A model generated the notes under the pieces. It did no database searches, had not been told where the DNA came from, and was given only the letters and a program-made list of their open reading frames with translations. From Tsuneonella rigui (GTDB lineage: Bacteria > Pseudomonadota > Alphaproteobacteria > Sphingomonadales > Sphingomonadaceae), in assembly GCF_003958625.1 (NCBI RefSeq), contig NZ_RSEL01000014.1, positions 62,001-126,000 on the forward strand: a stretch of DNA of 64,000 nucleotides, read 5' to 3'. The translations under genes and the position numbers were made by a program. Positions 55,527 through 64,000 of this stretch are shown here, piece by piece (the stretch's first letter is position 1; the number at the start of each line of letters is the position of its first letter).

Positions 55527-56771
55527 TTGAAAGTCGTCATCTTCGGTCTCGGCTATGTCGGCTGCACCGCCGCGGGCTGCATCGCCAGCCAAGGCCACCA
55601 GGTCATCGGCATCGATGTCAGCCAAACCAAGGTCGATGCGATCAACGCCGGCCGCTCGCCGATCCACGAGCCCGGTTTAGCGGAACTGATCGCCGAGGCC
55701 CGCGCCTCGGGGCTGATCGAAGCACGCCTCGCGATCGGTGATGCGCTCGAAGGGGCTGACATCGCGATCGTCTGCGTCGGCACGCCGAGCGGTGTCGATG
55801 GCGCGCACAACATGGGCTTCATCGCGCAAGTCACGCGCGACATCGCCGCGAACCTGGATGCCAAGCGCGCGGGTCCGCTGACGGTCGCTTACCGTTCGAC
55901 CATGCGGCCGGGGACGACTGAACAATTGATCCGCCCTATCTTCCGCACCGCGCTCGGCGAGGCGGCGGATCAGGTGATCGAACTGGTCTACAATCCCGAA
56001 TTCCTGCGCGAGGCGAGCGCGATCGCCGACTATTTCGCCCCGCCCAAGATCGTCATCGGCACGCTCGACGGGCGCGCCTCGCCCGCGATGGACCGCTTGC
56101 ACGAGGGGATCGACGCGCCGACCTTCCACGTCGGCATCCGCGAAGCCGAGGTGACCAAGTTCGTCGATAACACCAAGCCGTTCCGCAGCTTTGCGCAGGA
56201 GACCACTGCCCTGCTCGCGCTCACCGCGGGAGACAGCGCGGCAGCGCGGGATGAAGCGCAACGGCTGGTGCGGCGTCGGCCAATGCCGGCCGAGCATCTG
56301 TTTGCACTCGGGTTGGCGGAGATGCGCAGCGGGCACCCGCAGGCCTTCGCCGCCGACTTCCGCGCGGCCTCGACCCGCGGCTGGCGCTTTTCTCCGCTAC
56401 AGGTGACTGCGGCCCAGGCCGCCTTGGCGAACGGCGACGTCAAGGGCGCGGCGAACCGGGTGGCAGCGCTCTGGGCGGCGGACAGCGGCAACGCGCTGCT
56501 GCCGAGCATCACCAAGACATTGCTCGCAGTGCCCGGCGGTCCCGAGGCGTTCGCCGTGCCGCTCGCGCAGACGCACGTGTGGTCGGCGAACTTTCTCGGC
56601 GCAGCACCCGGCTTGGTCGAGCCGCCGATCGCTTTGCGCACCGTGCTCGCCGCCCAGCGGGCTGGAGCGCGGTTCGATTGCTTGGCGCTAACAACTTTTC
56701 GACAGGGTTTGGCGGCCCGCGGACTTTCGGCGCCCGCACAGGACCTCGCCTGCACGCCGGCTGCCAGTTAG
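55527..56771 (+). CDS. Chimeric gene: truncated GDP-mannose/UDP-glucose dehydrogenase fused to a TPR-like C-terminus
   Basis: A 414-residue ORF made of two unrelated parts. Residues 1-216 are the NAD-binding half of an AlgD/Ugd-type nucleotide-sugar dehydrogenase (IFGLGYVGCTAAGCIASQG, VGTPSGVDGAHN, YNPEFLREASAIADYF, EAEVTKFVDNT). At the point where the family continues with the central helix bearing a catalytic Lys, and later the catalytic Cys domain, the protein switches to KPFRSFAQETTALLALTAGD, a helical TPR-like region to residue 414. The junction is near base 56172. Dehydrogenase activity must be lost. It looks like an in-frame deletion fusion. Start TTG 55527; an ATG alternative is not available near the conserved N-terminus. 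Confidence 0.85.
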   Translation: MKVVIFGLGYVGCTAAGCIASQGHQVIGIDVSQTKVDAINAGRSPIHEPGLAELIAEARASGLIEARLAIGDALEGADIAIVCVGTPSGVDGAHNMGFIAQVTRDIAANLDAKRAGPLTVAYRSTMRPGTTEQLIRPIFRTALGEAADQVIELVYNPEFLREASAIADYFAPPKIVIGTLDGRASPAMDRLHEGIDAPTFHVGIREAEVTKFVDNTKPFRSFAQETTALLALTAGDSAAARDEAQRLVRRRPMPAEHLFALGLAEMRSGHPQAFAADFRAASTRGWRFSPLQVTAAQAALANGDVKGAANRVAALWAADSGNALLPSITKTLLAVPGGPEAFAVPLAQTHVWSANFLGAAPGLVEPPIALRTVLAAQRAGARFDCLALTTFRQGLAARGLSAPAQDLACTPAAS

Positions 56772-56781
56772 AGACACGACG

Positions 56782-57960
56782 ATGTCCTCAATTCGATCCC
56801 TTCCGGTGGCGGGTATCGTGCTTGCGCTGGTCACCGGGGCCGTGATGGCGATAGCCGGCACCAACTTGCTGCTCGTGCTCGCGGCGATGCTGGTGTGGAT
56901 CGCCTCGCTGTGGCTGGCGCAACCGGCGCCGGTGGTGGTTCCGCCCGAGGAGCGAGAGGGTGTCCAGCTCACTCCCACCGGAATGCGCGACCTGATCGAG
57001 CATTCCGGCGTTGCGATGGCGATCCTCGACGGCAACCGCATCATCGTCGCCAACAATGAAGCGCGCGAGGCGCTGGGGCCGCACGTCGTCGGCCAGGACG
57101 CGCGCGTGGCCTTCCGCCATCCAGCAGCGGTCGACCTGCTCAACCGCACCACCGGCGGCAGCGCCACCATCCAGGGCCTGACCGGTCCGCAGACCAGTTG
57201 GCAGATGACCCGCCAGCCGTTCGACGACCGCTTTGCCCTCGTTGAACTGATCAACCGCACCGCCGAGATCGACATCAGCCGCGCGCACACCGATTTCGTG
57301 GCCAACGCCAGCCACGAGCTGCGCACCCCGCTCGCCTCGATCATCGGCTATGTTGAGACGCTGATCGACGGGCGCGAGACGATCGAGCGCGAGCAATCGG
57401 AGCGGTTCCACACAACGGTCCTGCGCGAAGCCAAACGGCTGCAGACGCTGGTCGCCGACCTCATGTCGCTGTCACAAATCGAGGCGGAGAAGCATGATCA
57501 GCCGCGCGAGGAACTCGATCTTGTAGCCCTCTCCCGGCGCGCCGCGCGCGATGGCGCCGGACCCAACAATGAGCGACTGCGATTTACTGGTCAAAGCGCG
57601 CCGCTGATCGTGCGTGGCGACATGAAGCAGCTTGAGCAATTGGTGCGCAACCTGATCGAGAACGCGATCAAATACGGGCGCGACGGCACCGAAGTCTCGG
57701 TCGATCTTGAGAACGACGGCCGGGGCATGGCGGTGCTGAAGGTGCGCGACCATGGGGACGGGATTCCATCCGAGCACATCCCCCACCTGACCCGCCGCTT
57801 CTACCGGGTCGATCCCGGTCGCAGCAAGGCGACCGGCGGCACCGGACTCGGGCTCGCGATCGTCAAGCACATCGTCGAGCGACATCGGGGCCGGCTCGAT
57901 ATCGCGAGCCGGGTTGGCGATGGCACCATCATCACGGTGAAGATCCCGCTCGCCGGTTAG
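56782..57960 (+). CDS. phoR: Phosphate regulon sensor histidine kinase PhoR
   Basis: Inner-membrane sensor kinase of 392 residues for phosphate limitation. Two N-terminal hydrophobic helices (about 9-45), a PAS-like segment (65-160; HSGVAMAILDGNRIIVANNE), HisKA with H178 in NASHELRTPLASIIGYVETL, and the ATPase domain (NLIENAIKYG, VRDHGDGIP, TGLGLAIVKHIVERH). It precedes pst genes, the usual alphaproteobacterial order phoR-pstSCAB-phoU-phoB. It starts 10 bases after the chimeric gene ends. Confidence 0.95.
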   Translation: MSSIRSLPVAGIVLALVTGAVMAIAGTNLLLVLAAMLVWIASLWLAQPAPVVVPPEEREGVQLTPTGMRDLIEHSGVAMAILDGNRIIVANNEAREALGPHVVGQDARVAFRHPAAVDLLNRTTGGSATIQGLTGPQTSWQMTRQPFDDRFALVELINRTAEIDISRAHTDFVANASHELRTPLASIIGYVETLIDGRETIEREQSERFHTTVLREAKRLQTLVADLMSLSQIEAEKHDQPREELDLVALSRRAARDGAGPNNERLRFTGQSAPLIVRGDMKQLEQLVRNLIENAIKYGRDGTEVSVDLENDGRGMAVLKVRDHGDGIPSEHIPHLTRRFYRVDPGRSKATGGTGLGLAIVKHIVERHRGRLDIASRVGDGTIITVKIPLAG

Positions 57961-57975
57961 CTTTGCGACACGTGG

Positions 57976-57993
57976 CTGTCGTCAAACTGTAAC
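57976..57993 (+). promoter_or_regulatory. Pho box upstream of pstS
   Basis: CTGTCGT-CAAA-CTGTAAC: two seven-base repeats 11 bases apart, matching the PhoB direct-repeat consensus (CTGTCAT-N4-CTGTCAT). It lies 39 bases before the pstS ATG, so pstSCAB-phoU-phoB should be induced by PhoB under phosphate starvation. Confidence 0.8.
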
Positions 57994-58032
57994 ATGAGGG
58001 CCCTAGTCGCGGCGGCGAACAAGGGGACTCCC

Positions 58033-59076
58033 ATGACCACGAAGCATCATATCCTGCTCGCCCTCCTCGGCACCGCCGCGCTGTCCGCCTGCGGCGGCGG
58101 TGCCAGCGAAGGGACCCGCGAATCGGTTCGCGCGGTCGGCTCGTCGACCGTCTATCCGTTCGCCAAGCTGGTGGCGGAGAACTTCACCAAGTCGAACGCC
58201 GACTTCGCCTCCCCGATCATCGAATCGACCGGCACCGGCGGCGGCATCGAGTTGTTCTGCCAGGGCGTCGGCGCGGCCACGCCCGACATCGCCAACGCCT
58301 CGCGCCGGATGAAGGCGAGCGAGTACGAGAAGTGCAAGAAGAACGGCGTGACCGAGATCACCGAGATCCAGGTCGGCCTCGACGGCATCGCCTTCGCTTC
58401 CAAGAAGGGCGGGATCGACATGAACCTGACCCCGGAAATGGTCTACCGCGCGCTGGCGGCCAATCCCTACGGCAAGAAGAACACCGCCAAGACCTGGCGC
58501 GACGTCTATCCGTCGCTGCCCGCCAAGCCGATCCTGGTCTACGGCCCGCCCTCGACCTCGGGCACGCGTGACGCGCTCAAGGAACTGATCCTGGTCGCCG
58601 GGTGCGACGCGAACGCGGAGATGAAGGCGCTCAAGGACAGCGACAAGGACAAGCACGAGCAGATCTGCACCGAAGTGCGCGACGACGGCGCCTACGTCGA
58701 TCAGGGCGAGCAGGACAACCTGATCGTCCAGAAGATCGAGGGCAACGCGGACGCGATCGGCGTGTTCGGCTACTCGTATCTTGAAGAGAACATGGACCAG
58801 ATCCACGGCCTCAAGATGAACGGGGTCGAGCCGACCTACGAGAACATCGCCAGCTTCACCTACCCCGGTGCCCGGCCGCTGTTCATCTACGTCAAGAACG
58901 CCCACCTCGATGCGATCCGCGGCTTGCGGGAGTTCGTCGGCGAGTGGACCAAGTCGTGGAGCAAGGACGGCCCGCTCGCGAAGATCGGCCTCGTCGCCAG
59001 CCCGGCCGACGTGGCGGCGAAGAGCCAGGCGGCGGCGACCCAGTTCACCCCGCTCGCCGCGACCGAACTGAAGTAG
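58033..59076 (+). CDS. pstS: Phosphate ABC transporter substrate-binding protein PstS
   Basis: Periplasmic phosphate-binding lipoprotein of 347 residues. The signal ends TAALSACGGG (lipobox Cys). Phosphate-binding elements: VGSSTVYPFAKLVAE, STGTGGGIELFC, DIANASRRMK and PSTSGTRDAL. AAGGGGA lies just before the ATG at 58033; the upstream ATG at 57994 falls within the Pho-box region and is rejected. First gene of the pst operon. Confidence 0.96.
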   Translation: MTTKHHILLALLGTAALSACGGGASEGTRESVRAVGSSTVYPFAKLVAENFTKSNADFASPIIESTGTGGGIELFCQGVGAATPDIANASRRMKASEYEKCKKNGVTEITEIQVGLDGIAFASKKGGIDMNLTPEMVYRALAANPYGKKNTAKTWRDVYPSLPAKPILVYGPPSTSGTRDALKELILVAGCDANAEMKALKDSDKDKHEQICTEVRDDGAYVDQGEQDNLIVQKIEGNADAIGVFGYSYLEENMDQIHGLKMNGVEPTYENIASFTYPGARPLFIYVKNAHLDAIRGLREFVGEWTKSWSKDGPLAKIGLVASPADVAAKSQAAATQFTPLAATELK

Positions 59077-59092
59077 CCGGCGCAACCGCACG

Positions 59093-60478
59093 ATGTCGCC
59101 GAGTTTGCTGCTATTACTGGCCCTCGGGCTAGGGCTGGCCGCGTGGCTGGCGGCGCGTGCGCGCGCGTGGAGCTTCCGCCGGAGCGCACCGACGGTGCGC
59201 CTGTCCGCCCTGCCCGCGTACCACGGCTGGTACGTGGCACTGTGGGTGATCGTGCCGGCGGGTCTGTTCGCGCTGATCTGGAGCGCGGTTGCGCCGCAGC
59301 TGGTGCTCAATTCGGTGCTGAGCGATCCCGCCGCGGCCAGCTTACCGCCGTTCGGGATGCAGCGGGCAACCATTTTGGCCGAAGCGCGCGCTGTTGCGAC
59401 GGGTGCCGCACCGGGTGTCTTCAACCCCGCCGGTCGCGCAATGGTGGAACCTTTCCGCGAAGCAATCGGGCGGTTCGACCTGATCGGCCTCGCCGCGCTA
59501 TTGGTGTTCGCATTCCTCGGCGGCGCGTGGGCGTTCGTCCGACTCAAGCCCGATTTCGCCGCGCGCGTGAAGGTCGAGCGGGCGGTGATGGCGGCGCTGG
59601 TGCTCGCCTCGCTGGTGGCGATCCTGACCACGCTCGGCATCTTTCTCAGCCTCGTGTTCGAAACCAGCCGCTTCTTCGGCATGGTGAGCCCGGTCGACTT
59701 TCTGTTCGGCACCCACTGGGCGCCTGATCCGATGAGCCGCGCAGAGGTGGTCGACGGCTCGCGCTACGGCGCCCTGCCGCTATTCTGGGGCACGATCTAC
59801 ATCGGCGCGATCATCGCCATGCTGGTCGCGATCCCGCTCGGCCTGATGAGCGCGATCTACCTCACTCAGTACGCCAGTCCGCGGTGGCGCAAGTGGCTTA
59901 AGCCGACGCTCGAGATCCTCGCCGGCGTGCCGACTGTGGTCTACGGCTATTTCGCCGCGCTGACGGTCGCCCCATTGGTGCGCGACGCGGCACAAGCACT
60001 CGGCGTCGCGAACGCATCGAGCGAAAGCGCGCTCGCCGCCGGTCTCGTCATGGGCGTGATGATCATTCCTTTCGTCTCCTCGATGGCCGACGATTCCATC
60101 GCCGCGGTCCCGCAGGCGATGCGCGACGGCAGCCTGGCGATGGGCGCGACCACCAATGAGACGATCCGCCGCGTGCTGATCCCCGCCGCCCTACCCGGCA
60201 TCGTCGCCGGCGTGATGCTCGCGGTGAGCCGGGCGATCGGCGAGACGATGATCGTGGTGATGGCCGCGGGTGCCGCCGCCAACCTGTCGGCGAATCCGCT
60301 CGACTCGATGACCACCGTCACCTTCCAGATCGTCGCCATGTTGACCGGCGAAGGCAGCTTCGATCACCCGGCCACGCTCAGCGCTTTCGCGCTCGGGTTC
60401 GTGCTGTTTCTGGTGACGCTGGCGCTCAATTTTGTCGCCCTGCGCGTCGTCAAGCGGTTCCGTGAAGCCTATGAGTGA
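59093..60478 (+). CDS. pstC: Phosphate ABC transporter permease PstC
   Basis: Inner-membrane permease of 461 residues. An N-terminal extension with several hydrophobic segments precedes the conserved permease core (GTIYIGAIIAMLVAIPLGL, YLTQYASPRWRKWLKPTLEI, LAGVPTVVYGYFAAL, RRVLIPAALPGIVAGVML). The EAA-type loop (GATTNETIRRVLIPAALPG) contacts PstB. Its last bases overlap the pstA start by eight. Confidence 0.95.
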   Translation: MSPSLLLLLALGLGLAAWLAARARAWSFRRSAPTVRLSALPAYHGWYVALWVIVPAGLFALIWSAVAPQLVLNSVLSDPAAASLPPFGMQRATILAEARAVATGAAPGVFNPAGRAMVEPFREAIGRFDLIGLAALLVFAFLGGAWAFVRLKPDFAARVKVERAVMAALVLASLVAILTTLGIFLSLVFETSRFFGMVSPVDFLFGTHWAPDPMSRAEVVDGSRYGALPLFWGTIYIGAIIAMLVAIPLGLMSAIYLTQYASPRWRKWLKPTLEILAGVPTVVYGYFAALTVAPLVRDAAQALGVANASSESALAAGLVMGVMIIPFVSSMADDSIAAVPQAMRDGSLAMGATTNETIRRVLIPAALPGIVAGVMLAVSRAIGETMIVVMAAGAAANLSANPLDSMTTVTFQIVAMLTGEGSFDHPATLSAFALGFVLFLVTLALNFVALRVVKRFREAYE

Positions 60479-61718
60479 GGTCGCCACCACGCGCACGCCG
60501 GCCTTCGAGGCGCGGCTGAAGAAACGCTACGCGGCCGAGCGCCGCTTCCGCCTTGCTGGCCTCGGCGCGATCCTGTTCTCGGTCGCGGTGCTGGTGTTCC
60601 TGCTCGGCACGATGACGTTCAACGGGATCGGCGGCTTCCAGCGCGCGACGCTGAGCGTACCGGTCGACTTCGACCAGGTCGGGCTCAGCTTGCCACCGGG
60701 TGTGTCGGACACCGGCGCGGTATCGCGCGCGCTGGAAGGACAAGGCTTGCCCGACCTCGTCCAGTTCAGCGTCGAGCGCGCGCTCGGCAAGCAGGCGGCG
60801 GCGGAGCTCAACTCCGATGCCTGGCGCCTAGTCGCCGAACAGGTCGCGGAGGATCCGGCGCTGCTCCAGGGCACGCATACTTTCGACCTACCGGTCACCG
60901 AGAACTTCGCCTCGGCGCTCGCCGGCGACGGGCATGCCGAACTGCAGCCGCTCGCCCGCCAGCTCGCCGCGCAGGAAAAGCTGGAGCGCAGCTTCGACGC
61001 CGGCTTCCTGACCCGTTCCGACGCGACCGATCCGCAGCAGGTCGGCATCTGGGGCGCGCTCAAGGGCTCGATCCTGACCATGATCGTGACCCTCGCCCTC
61101 GCCTTTCCGATCGGCGTGCTGGCCGCGCTCTATCTTGAGGAATACGCACCGCGGAACCGCTGGACCGACCTGATCGAGGTTTCGATCAACAATCTCGCCG
61201 CGGTCCCCTCGATTATCTTCGGCCTGCTCGGCCTCGCCCTGTTCCTCGGCGTGTTTCCGCACATGCGTTCCGCCCCGCTGATCGGCGGCATGACGCTGGC
61301 GCTGATGACGATGCCGGTGATCGTTATCGCCGGGCGCAATGCAATCAAGGCGGTTCCGCCCTCGATCCGCGACGGGGCGATGGCCCTGGGCGCCTCGCCG
61401 GTGCAGGTCGTGTTCCATCACGTGCTGCCGCTCGCCCTTCCCGGCATCCTGACCGGCACGATCATCGGCATGGCGCGCGCGCTGGGCGAGACCGCGCCGC
61501 TGCTGATGATCGGCATGCGCGCCTTCGTCGCAACGCCGCCCGATGGCTTTACCAATCCGGCGACTGTGCTGCCGGTGCAGATCTTCCTGTGGTCGGACGA
61601 GATCGACCGCGGCTTCGTCGAGCGCACCAGCGCGGCGATCATCGTGCTATTGCTGTTCCTCCTCCTGATGAACGGCGTGGCGATCTACCTGCGAAACAAA
61701 TTCGAGAAGAAATGGTGA
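60471..61718 (+). CDS. pstA: Phosphate ABC transporter permease PstA with DUF3333-type N-terminus
   Basis: Second permease subunit, 415 residues. A long N-terminal region with one membrane helix and a large non-membrane stretch (about 50-190) corresponds to the DUF3333 extension common in Alphaproteobacteria; the core begins at [20 protein letters not shown], with [20 protein letters not shown] and the EAA loop [19 protein letters not shown]. Start ATG 60471 overlaps pstC. Confidence 0.95.
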   Translation: MSEVATTRTPAFEARLKKRYAAERRFRLAGLGAILFSVAVLVFLLGTMTFNGIGGFQRATLSVPVDFDQVGLSLPPGVSDTGAVSRALEGQGLPDLVQFSVERALGKQAAAELNSDAWRLVAEQVAEDPALLQGTHTFDLPVTENFASALAGDGHAELQPLARQLAAQEKLERSFDAGFLTRSDATDPQQVGIWGALKGSILTMIVTLALAFPIGVLAALYLEEYAPRNRWTDLIEVSINNLAAVPSIIFGLLGLALFLGVFPHMRSAPLIGGMTLALMTMPVIVIAGRNAIKAVPPSIRDGAMALGASPVQVVFHHVLPLALPGILTGTIIGMARALGETAPLLMIGMRAFVATPPDGFTNPATVLPVQIFLWSDEIDRGFVERTSAAIIVLLLFLLLMNGVAIYLRNKFEKKW

Positions 61719-62491
61719 CCGACAGCTCCTCCCCCGACGCCAAGATGCGCACGCGCGACGTGTCGGTGTTCTACGGCGCGAAGCAGGCGGTGGATTCAGT
61801 CTCGATCGACATCCACAGCGAATACGTGACCGCCTTCATCGGCCCATCGGGCTGCGGCAAATCGACCTTCCTGCGCGCGCTCAACCGGATGAACGACACC
61901 ATCCCCAGCGCGCGGGTTGAAGGCTGCATCGAACTGGACGGCGAGGACATCTACCGCTCCAGCATGGACGTGGTGCAGCTCCGCGCGCGGGTCGGCATGG
62001 TGTTCCAGAAGCCCAACCCGTTTCCCAAGTCGATCTACGAGAACATCGCCTACGGCCCGCGCATCCACGGCCTCGCCGAGGGCAAGCAGGAGCTCGATGC
62101 GATCGTCGAGAAATCGCTCCGCCGCGCGGGCCTGTGGGACGAGGTGAAAGATCGCCTGAGCGATTCCGGCACCGCGCTGTCGGGCGGCCAGCAGCAACGG
62201 CTGTGCATCGCGCGTGCGATCGCCGTACAGCCCGAAGTGATCCTAATGGACGAGCCTTGCTCCGCGCTCGATCCGATCGCCACCGCGCGGATCGAAGAGC
62301 TGATCGACGAGCTGCGCGGTCGCTATGCGATCGTCATCGTTACGCACTCGATGCAGCAGGCCGCGCGCGTCTCGCAGCGGACTGCTTTCTTTCACCTGGG
62401 GAAGATGGTCGAATACGGCCACACCTCGGACATCTTCACCAATCCCCGCGAGGAGCGGACCAAGGATTACATCACAGGCAGGTACGGCTGA
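61712..62491 (+). CDS. pstB: Phosphate ABC transporter ATP-binding protein PstB
   Basis: ATPase of 259 residues. Walker [11 protein letters not shown]-loop [15 protein letters not shown], signature [16 protein letters not shown], Walker [14 protein letters not shown] and switch His in VTHSMQQA. The start is ATG 61712 or GTG 61715, both overlapping the pstA stop. Its own stop overlaps the phoU start (TGATG). Confidence 0.96.
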   Translation: MVTDSSSPDAKMRTRDVSVFYGAKQAVDSVSIDIHSEYVTAFIGPSGCGKSTFLRALNRMNDTIPSARVEGCIELDGEDIYRSSMDVVQLRARVGMVFQKPNPFPKSIYENIAYGPRIHGLAEGKQELDAIVEKSLRRAGLWDEVKDRLSDSGTALSGGQQQRLCIARAIAVQPEVILMDEPCSALDPIATARIEELIDELRGRYAIVIVTHSMQQAARVSQRTAFFHLGKMVEYGHTSDIFTNPREERTKDYITGRYG

Positions 62492-63153
62492 TGGCGGACC
62501 ACACAGTCAAGGCGTTCGACGAGGACATCACCCGCCTGCGCGGGCTGATCGCGGAAATGGGCGGACTGGCGCAGCTCGCAATCAGCGATGCCATGCAGGC
62601 GCTGATCAGCGGCGACGAGAAGCTGGCGGGCGAAGTGGTCGAGCGGGATCGCAAGCTCGACCAGCTCGAAAGCGAAGTCGATGCGCTCGCCATCCGCACC
62701 ATCGCGCTGCGTGCGCCAATGGCGGACGACCTGCGCGAGATCATCGCGGCGCTGAAGATCGGCGGCGTGCTCGAGCGGATCGGCGACTACGCCAAGAACA
62801 TCGCCAAGCGCGTCGGCGACATCGAGAGCCGCGCGAAGTTCGAGCCGCTGACGTTGCTGCCCGCGATGGCCGACATCGCTGCCGCGATGGTGCACGATGT
62901 CCTCACCGCGTTCGCCGCGCGCGACCCGGTGCTGGCGCGCGAGGTGATCGAGCGCGACGACAAGGTCGACGCATTCTACGACAGCATCTTCCGCAACCTC
63001 GTCAGCTACATGGTGGAGAATCCGGCGACCATCAGCACCGCCGCGCAGCTCCTATTCGTCGCGCGCAACATCGAGCGGATCGGCGATCACGCGACCAACG
63101 TCGCCGAGATGGTCCACTTCGCGGCGCTCGGCACCTATCCGGTCGATCGCTGA
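62491..63153 (+). CDS. phoU: Phosphate signalling protein PhoU
   Basis: Helical protein of 220 residues that links Pst transport state to PhoR. Both PhoU repeats carry the metal-binding pattern: ALKIGGVLERIGDYAKNIAK and LFVARNIERIGDHATNVAEM. Coupled to pstB by TGATG. phoB starts three bases after its stop. Confidence 0.96.
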   Translation: MADHTVKAFDEDITRLRGLIAEMGGLAQLAISDAMQALISGDEKLAGEVVERDRKLDQLESEVDALAIRTIALRAPMADDLREIIAALKIGGVLERIGDYAKNIAKRVGDIESRAKFEPLTLLPAMADIAAAMVHDVLTAFAARDPVLAREVIERDDKVDAFYDSIFRNLVSYMVENPATISTAAQLLFVARNIERIGDHATNVAEMVHFAALGTYPVDR

Positions 63154-63156
63154 GCT

Positions 63157-63846
63157 GTGACCGCGCCCAAGCTCCTGCTGGTCGAGGACGACCCGTCGCT
63201 CGCCGAGCTGCTCGAATACCGCTTCGTCAGCGAAGGCTACACGGTGCGGGTGACTGCCGACGGCGACGAAGCGCTGGAGCTGGCGGCCGAGGACACGCCC
63301 GACCTCGTCATCCTCGACTGGATGATCGAGGGCACCAGCGGGATCGAGGTCTGCCGCAGACTGCGCCGAGCCCCCGAAACCGCGCGGGTGCCGATCATCA
63401 TGCTGACCGCGCGCGAGGCGGAGGATGACCGCGTGCGCGGGCTCGAAACCGGGGCCGACGACTACCTCACCAAGCCCTTCTCGCCGCGCGAACTGCTCGC
63501 ACGAGTGTCGGCGGTCCTGCGCCGAGTGCGGCCGGCGCTGGCGGGCGAAACGCTCGAAGTCGGCGACCTGCGGCTCGACCCCGTCGCACACCGCGTCGAA
63601 CGCCGCGGCGGCGTGCTCCGGCTCGGCCCGACCGAGTACCGCCTGCTCAAGCATTTCATGGAAAATCCCCGCCGGGTCATGTCCCGCGGTCAGCTGCTCG
63701 ATGCGGTGTGGGGCCAGGAAAGCGAAATCAGCGAACGCACAGTCGACGTCCACATCCGCCGCCTTCGGATCGCGATCGCCCTGCCGGGGATCGACGATCC
63801 CGTCCGTACGTTCCGGTCGGCCGGCTACGCGCTCGAACCGGTGTAG
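63157..63846 (+). CDS. phoB: Phosphate regulon response regulator PhoB
   Basis: OmpR-family regulator of 229 residues. Receiver: E10, D11 and D12 (LVEDDPS), D54 (VILDWMIEGTSGIE), Thr in MLTAREAEDD, Lys in YLTKPFSPRELLARV. The DNA-binding winged helix includes LGPTEYRLLKHFMENP, RGQLLDAVWG and ERTVDVHIRRLRIAI. Start GTG 63157. It closes the regulon and should bind the Pho box at 57976. Confidence 0.96.
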   Translation: MTAPKLLLVEDDPSLAELLEYRFVSEGYTVRVTADGDEALELAAEDTPDLVILDWMIEGTSGIEVCRRLRRAPETARVPIIMLTAREAEDDRVRGLETGADDYLTKPFSPRELLARVSAVLRRVRPALAGETLEVGDLRLDPVAHRVERRGGVLRLGPTEYRLLKHFMENPRRVMSRGQLLDAVWGQESEISERTVDVHIRRLRIAIALPGIDDPVRTFRSAGYALEPV

Positions 63847-63853
63847 CTCGTGT

Positions 63854-64000
63854 CTAAGCGATAAGCGTCACGTCGGGCCCGCCGGCAAACAAGTCGGCGA
63901 CCGTGGCAAATCGCCGTTCGAGCACCGTGCGCTGGTTGATGTAGCCTTTGTCCGTGATCTCGCCGGCATCGAGCGATGGCGGATCGCGCAACAGCACAAA
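63854..64000 (-). CDS. Acyl-CoA synthetase 3' end, feruloyl-CoA synthase-like
   Basis: Only the last 48 residues are in the window: FVLLRDPPSLDAGEITDKGY, then INQRTVLERRFATVADLFAG and GPDVTLIA. EITDKGYINQR is a typical C-terminal element of feruloyl-CoA synthase-type AMP-binding enzymes, containing the conserved Lys. The stop TAG is at 63856-63854, seven bases from the phoB stop, on the opposite strand. The full gene and its substrate cannot be judged. Confidence 0.7.
   Translation of the reverse strand, partial: FVLLRDPPSLDAGEITDKGYINQRTVLERRFATVADLFAGGPDVTLIA

Noticed and set aside
57994-58032. Earlier pstS start at ATG 57994
   Set aside because: It falls immediately after the Pho box where the core promoter must lie; ATG 58033 has AAGGGGA upstream and gives a proper lipoprotein signal.

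Overview
The window is gene-dense, GC-rich alphaproteobacterial DNA, most probably from the order Sphingomonadales; genus and family cannot be fixed from the sequence alone. Evidence: an NDUFA12-type complex I subunit gene, tRNA-Trp/secE/nusG/rplK/rplA order, PstA with an N-terminal extension, EcfG-type promoters (GGAAC-N17-CGTT), PE-Lig-Pol order in LigD, and the paired TonB receptor and PiuC hydroxylase. No gap between genes exceeds about 260 bp. There is no CRISPR array, insertion sequence or integrase.

Layout. 1-2876: iron uptake (5'-truncated TonB receptor, PiuC hydroxylase). 2877-5206: minus-strand operon DUF2891 - class II aldolase - orphan [2Fe-2S] dehydrogenase subunit. 5468-10649: fused 5-oxoprolinase with a DUF969/DUF979 transporter. 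10759-18890: chemotaxis cluster cheA-cheW-cheY-cheB-cheR, then a GGDEF-EAL enzyme coupled to a chemoreceptor. 18887-25838: secreted propeller-amidohydrolase, Baeyer-Villiger-type monooxygenase, CinA-like protein, polysaccharide deacetylase. 25906-31154: rplA, rplK, a double retropepsin gene, nusG, secE, a 49-residue stress-type ORF, an ECF41 sigma factor with its partner gene, and tRNA-Trp. 31229-35723: aat, DUF2155, NDUFA12, DUF192, recX, fatty acyl-AMP ligase. 35830-38562: TelA operon and DUF2721. 38649-42585: Ku-MgtC-LigD end-joining operon. 42604-46589: two short-chain dehydrogenases between palindromic repeats, then acyl-CoA dehydrogenase and a hydrolase. 46673-48088: HWE kinase and a receiver protein. 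48158-52349: CoA transferase, enoyl-CoA hydratase, thiolase, esterase. 52437-54103: HPPD and a VOC protein. 54156-56771: remains of a polysaccharide locus, including a chimeric gene. 56782-63846: complete phoR-pstSCAB-phoU-phoB regulon behind a Pho box. 63854-64000: 3' end of an acyl-CoA synthetase.

How it fits together. Three similar palindromes (22419, 45690, 50121) sit before the monooxygenase, acyl-CoA dehydrogenase/hydrolase and hydratase/thiolase genes and suggest one acyl-CoA catabolic regulon. Two EcfG-type promoters link DNA end joining and a small unknown protein to the general stress response. An ECF41-type promoter lies before the carboxymuconolactone decarboxylase gene, the expected target of the ECF41 factor beside it. 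The strongest oddities are an in-frame fusion of a truncated GDP-mannose dehydrogenase to a TPR-like protein, an MgtC gene inside the NHEJ operon, and a two-domain retropepsin inserted between nusG and rplK.
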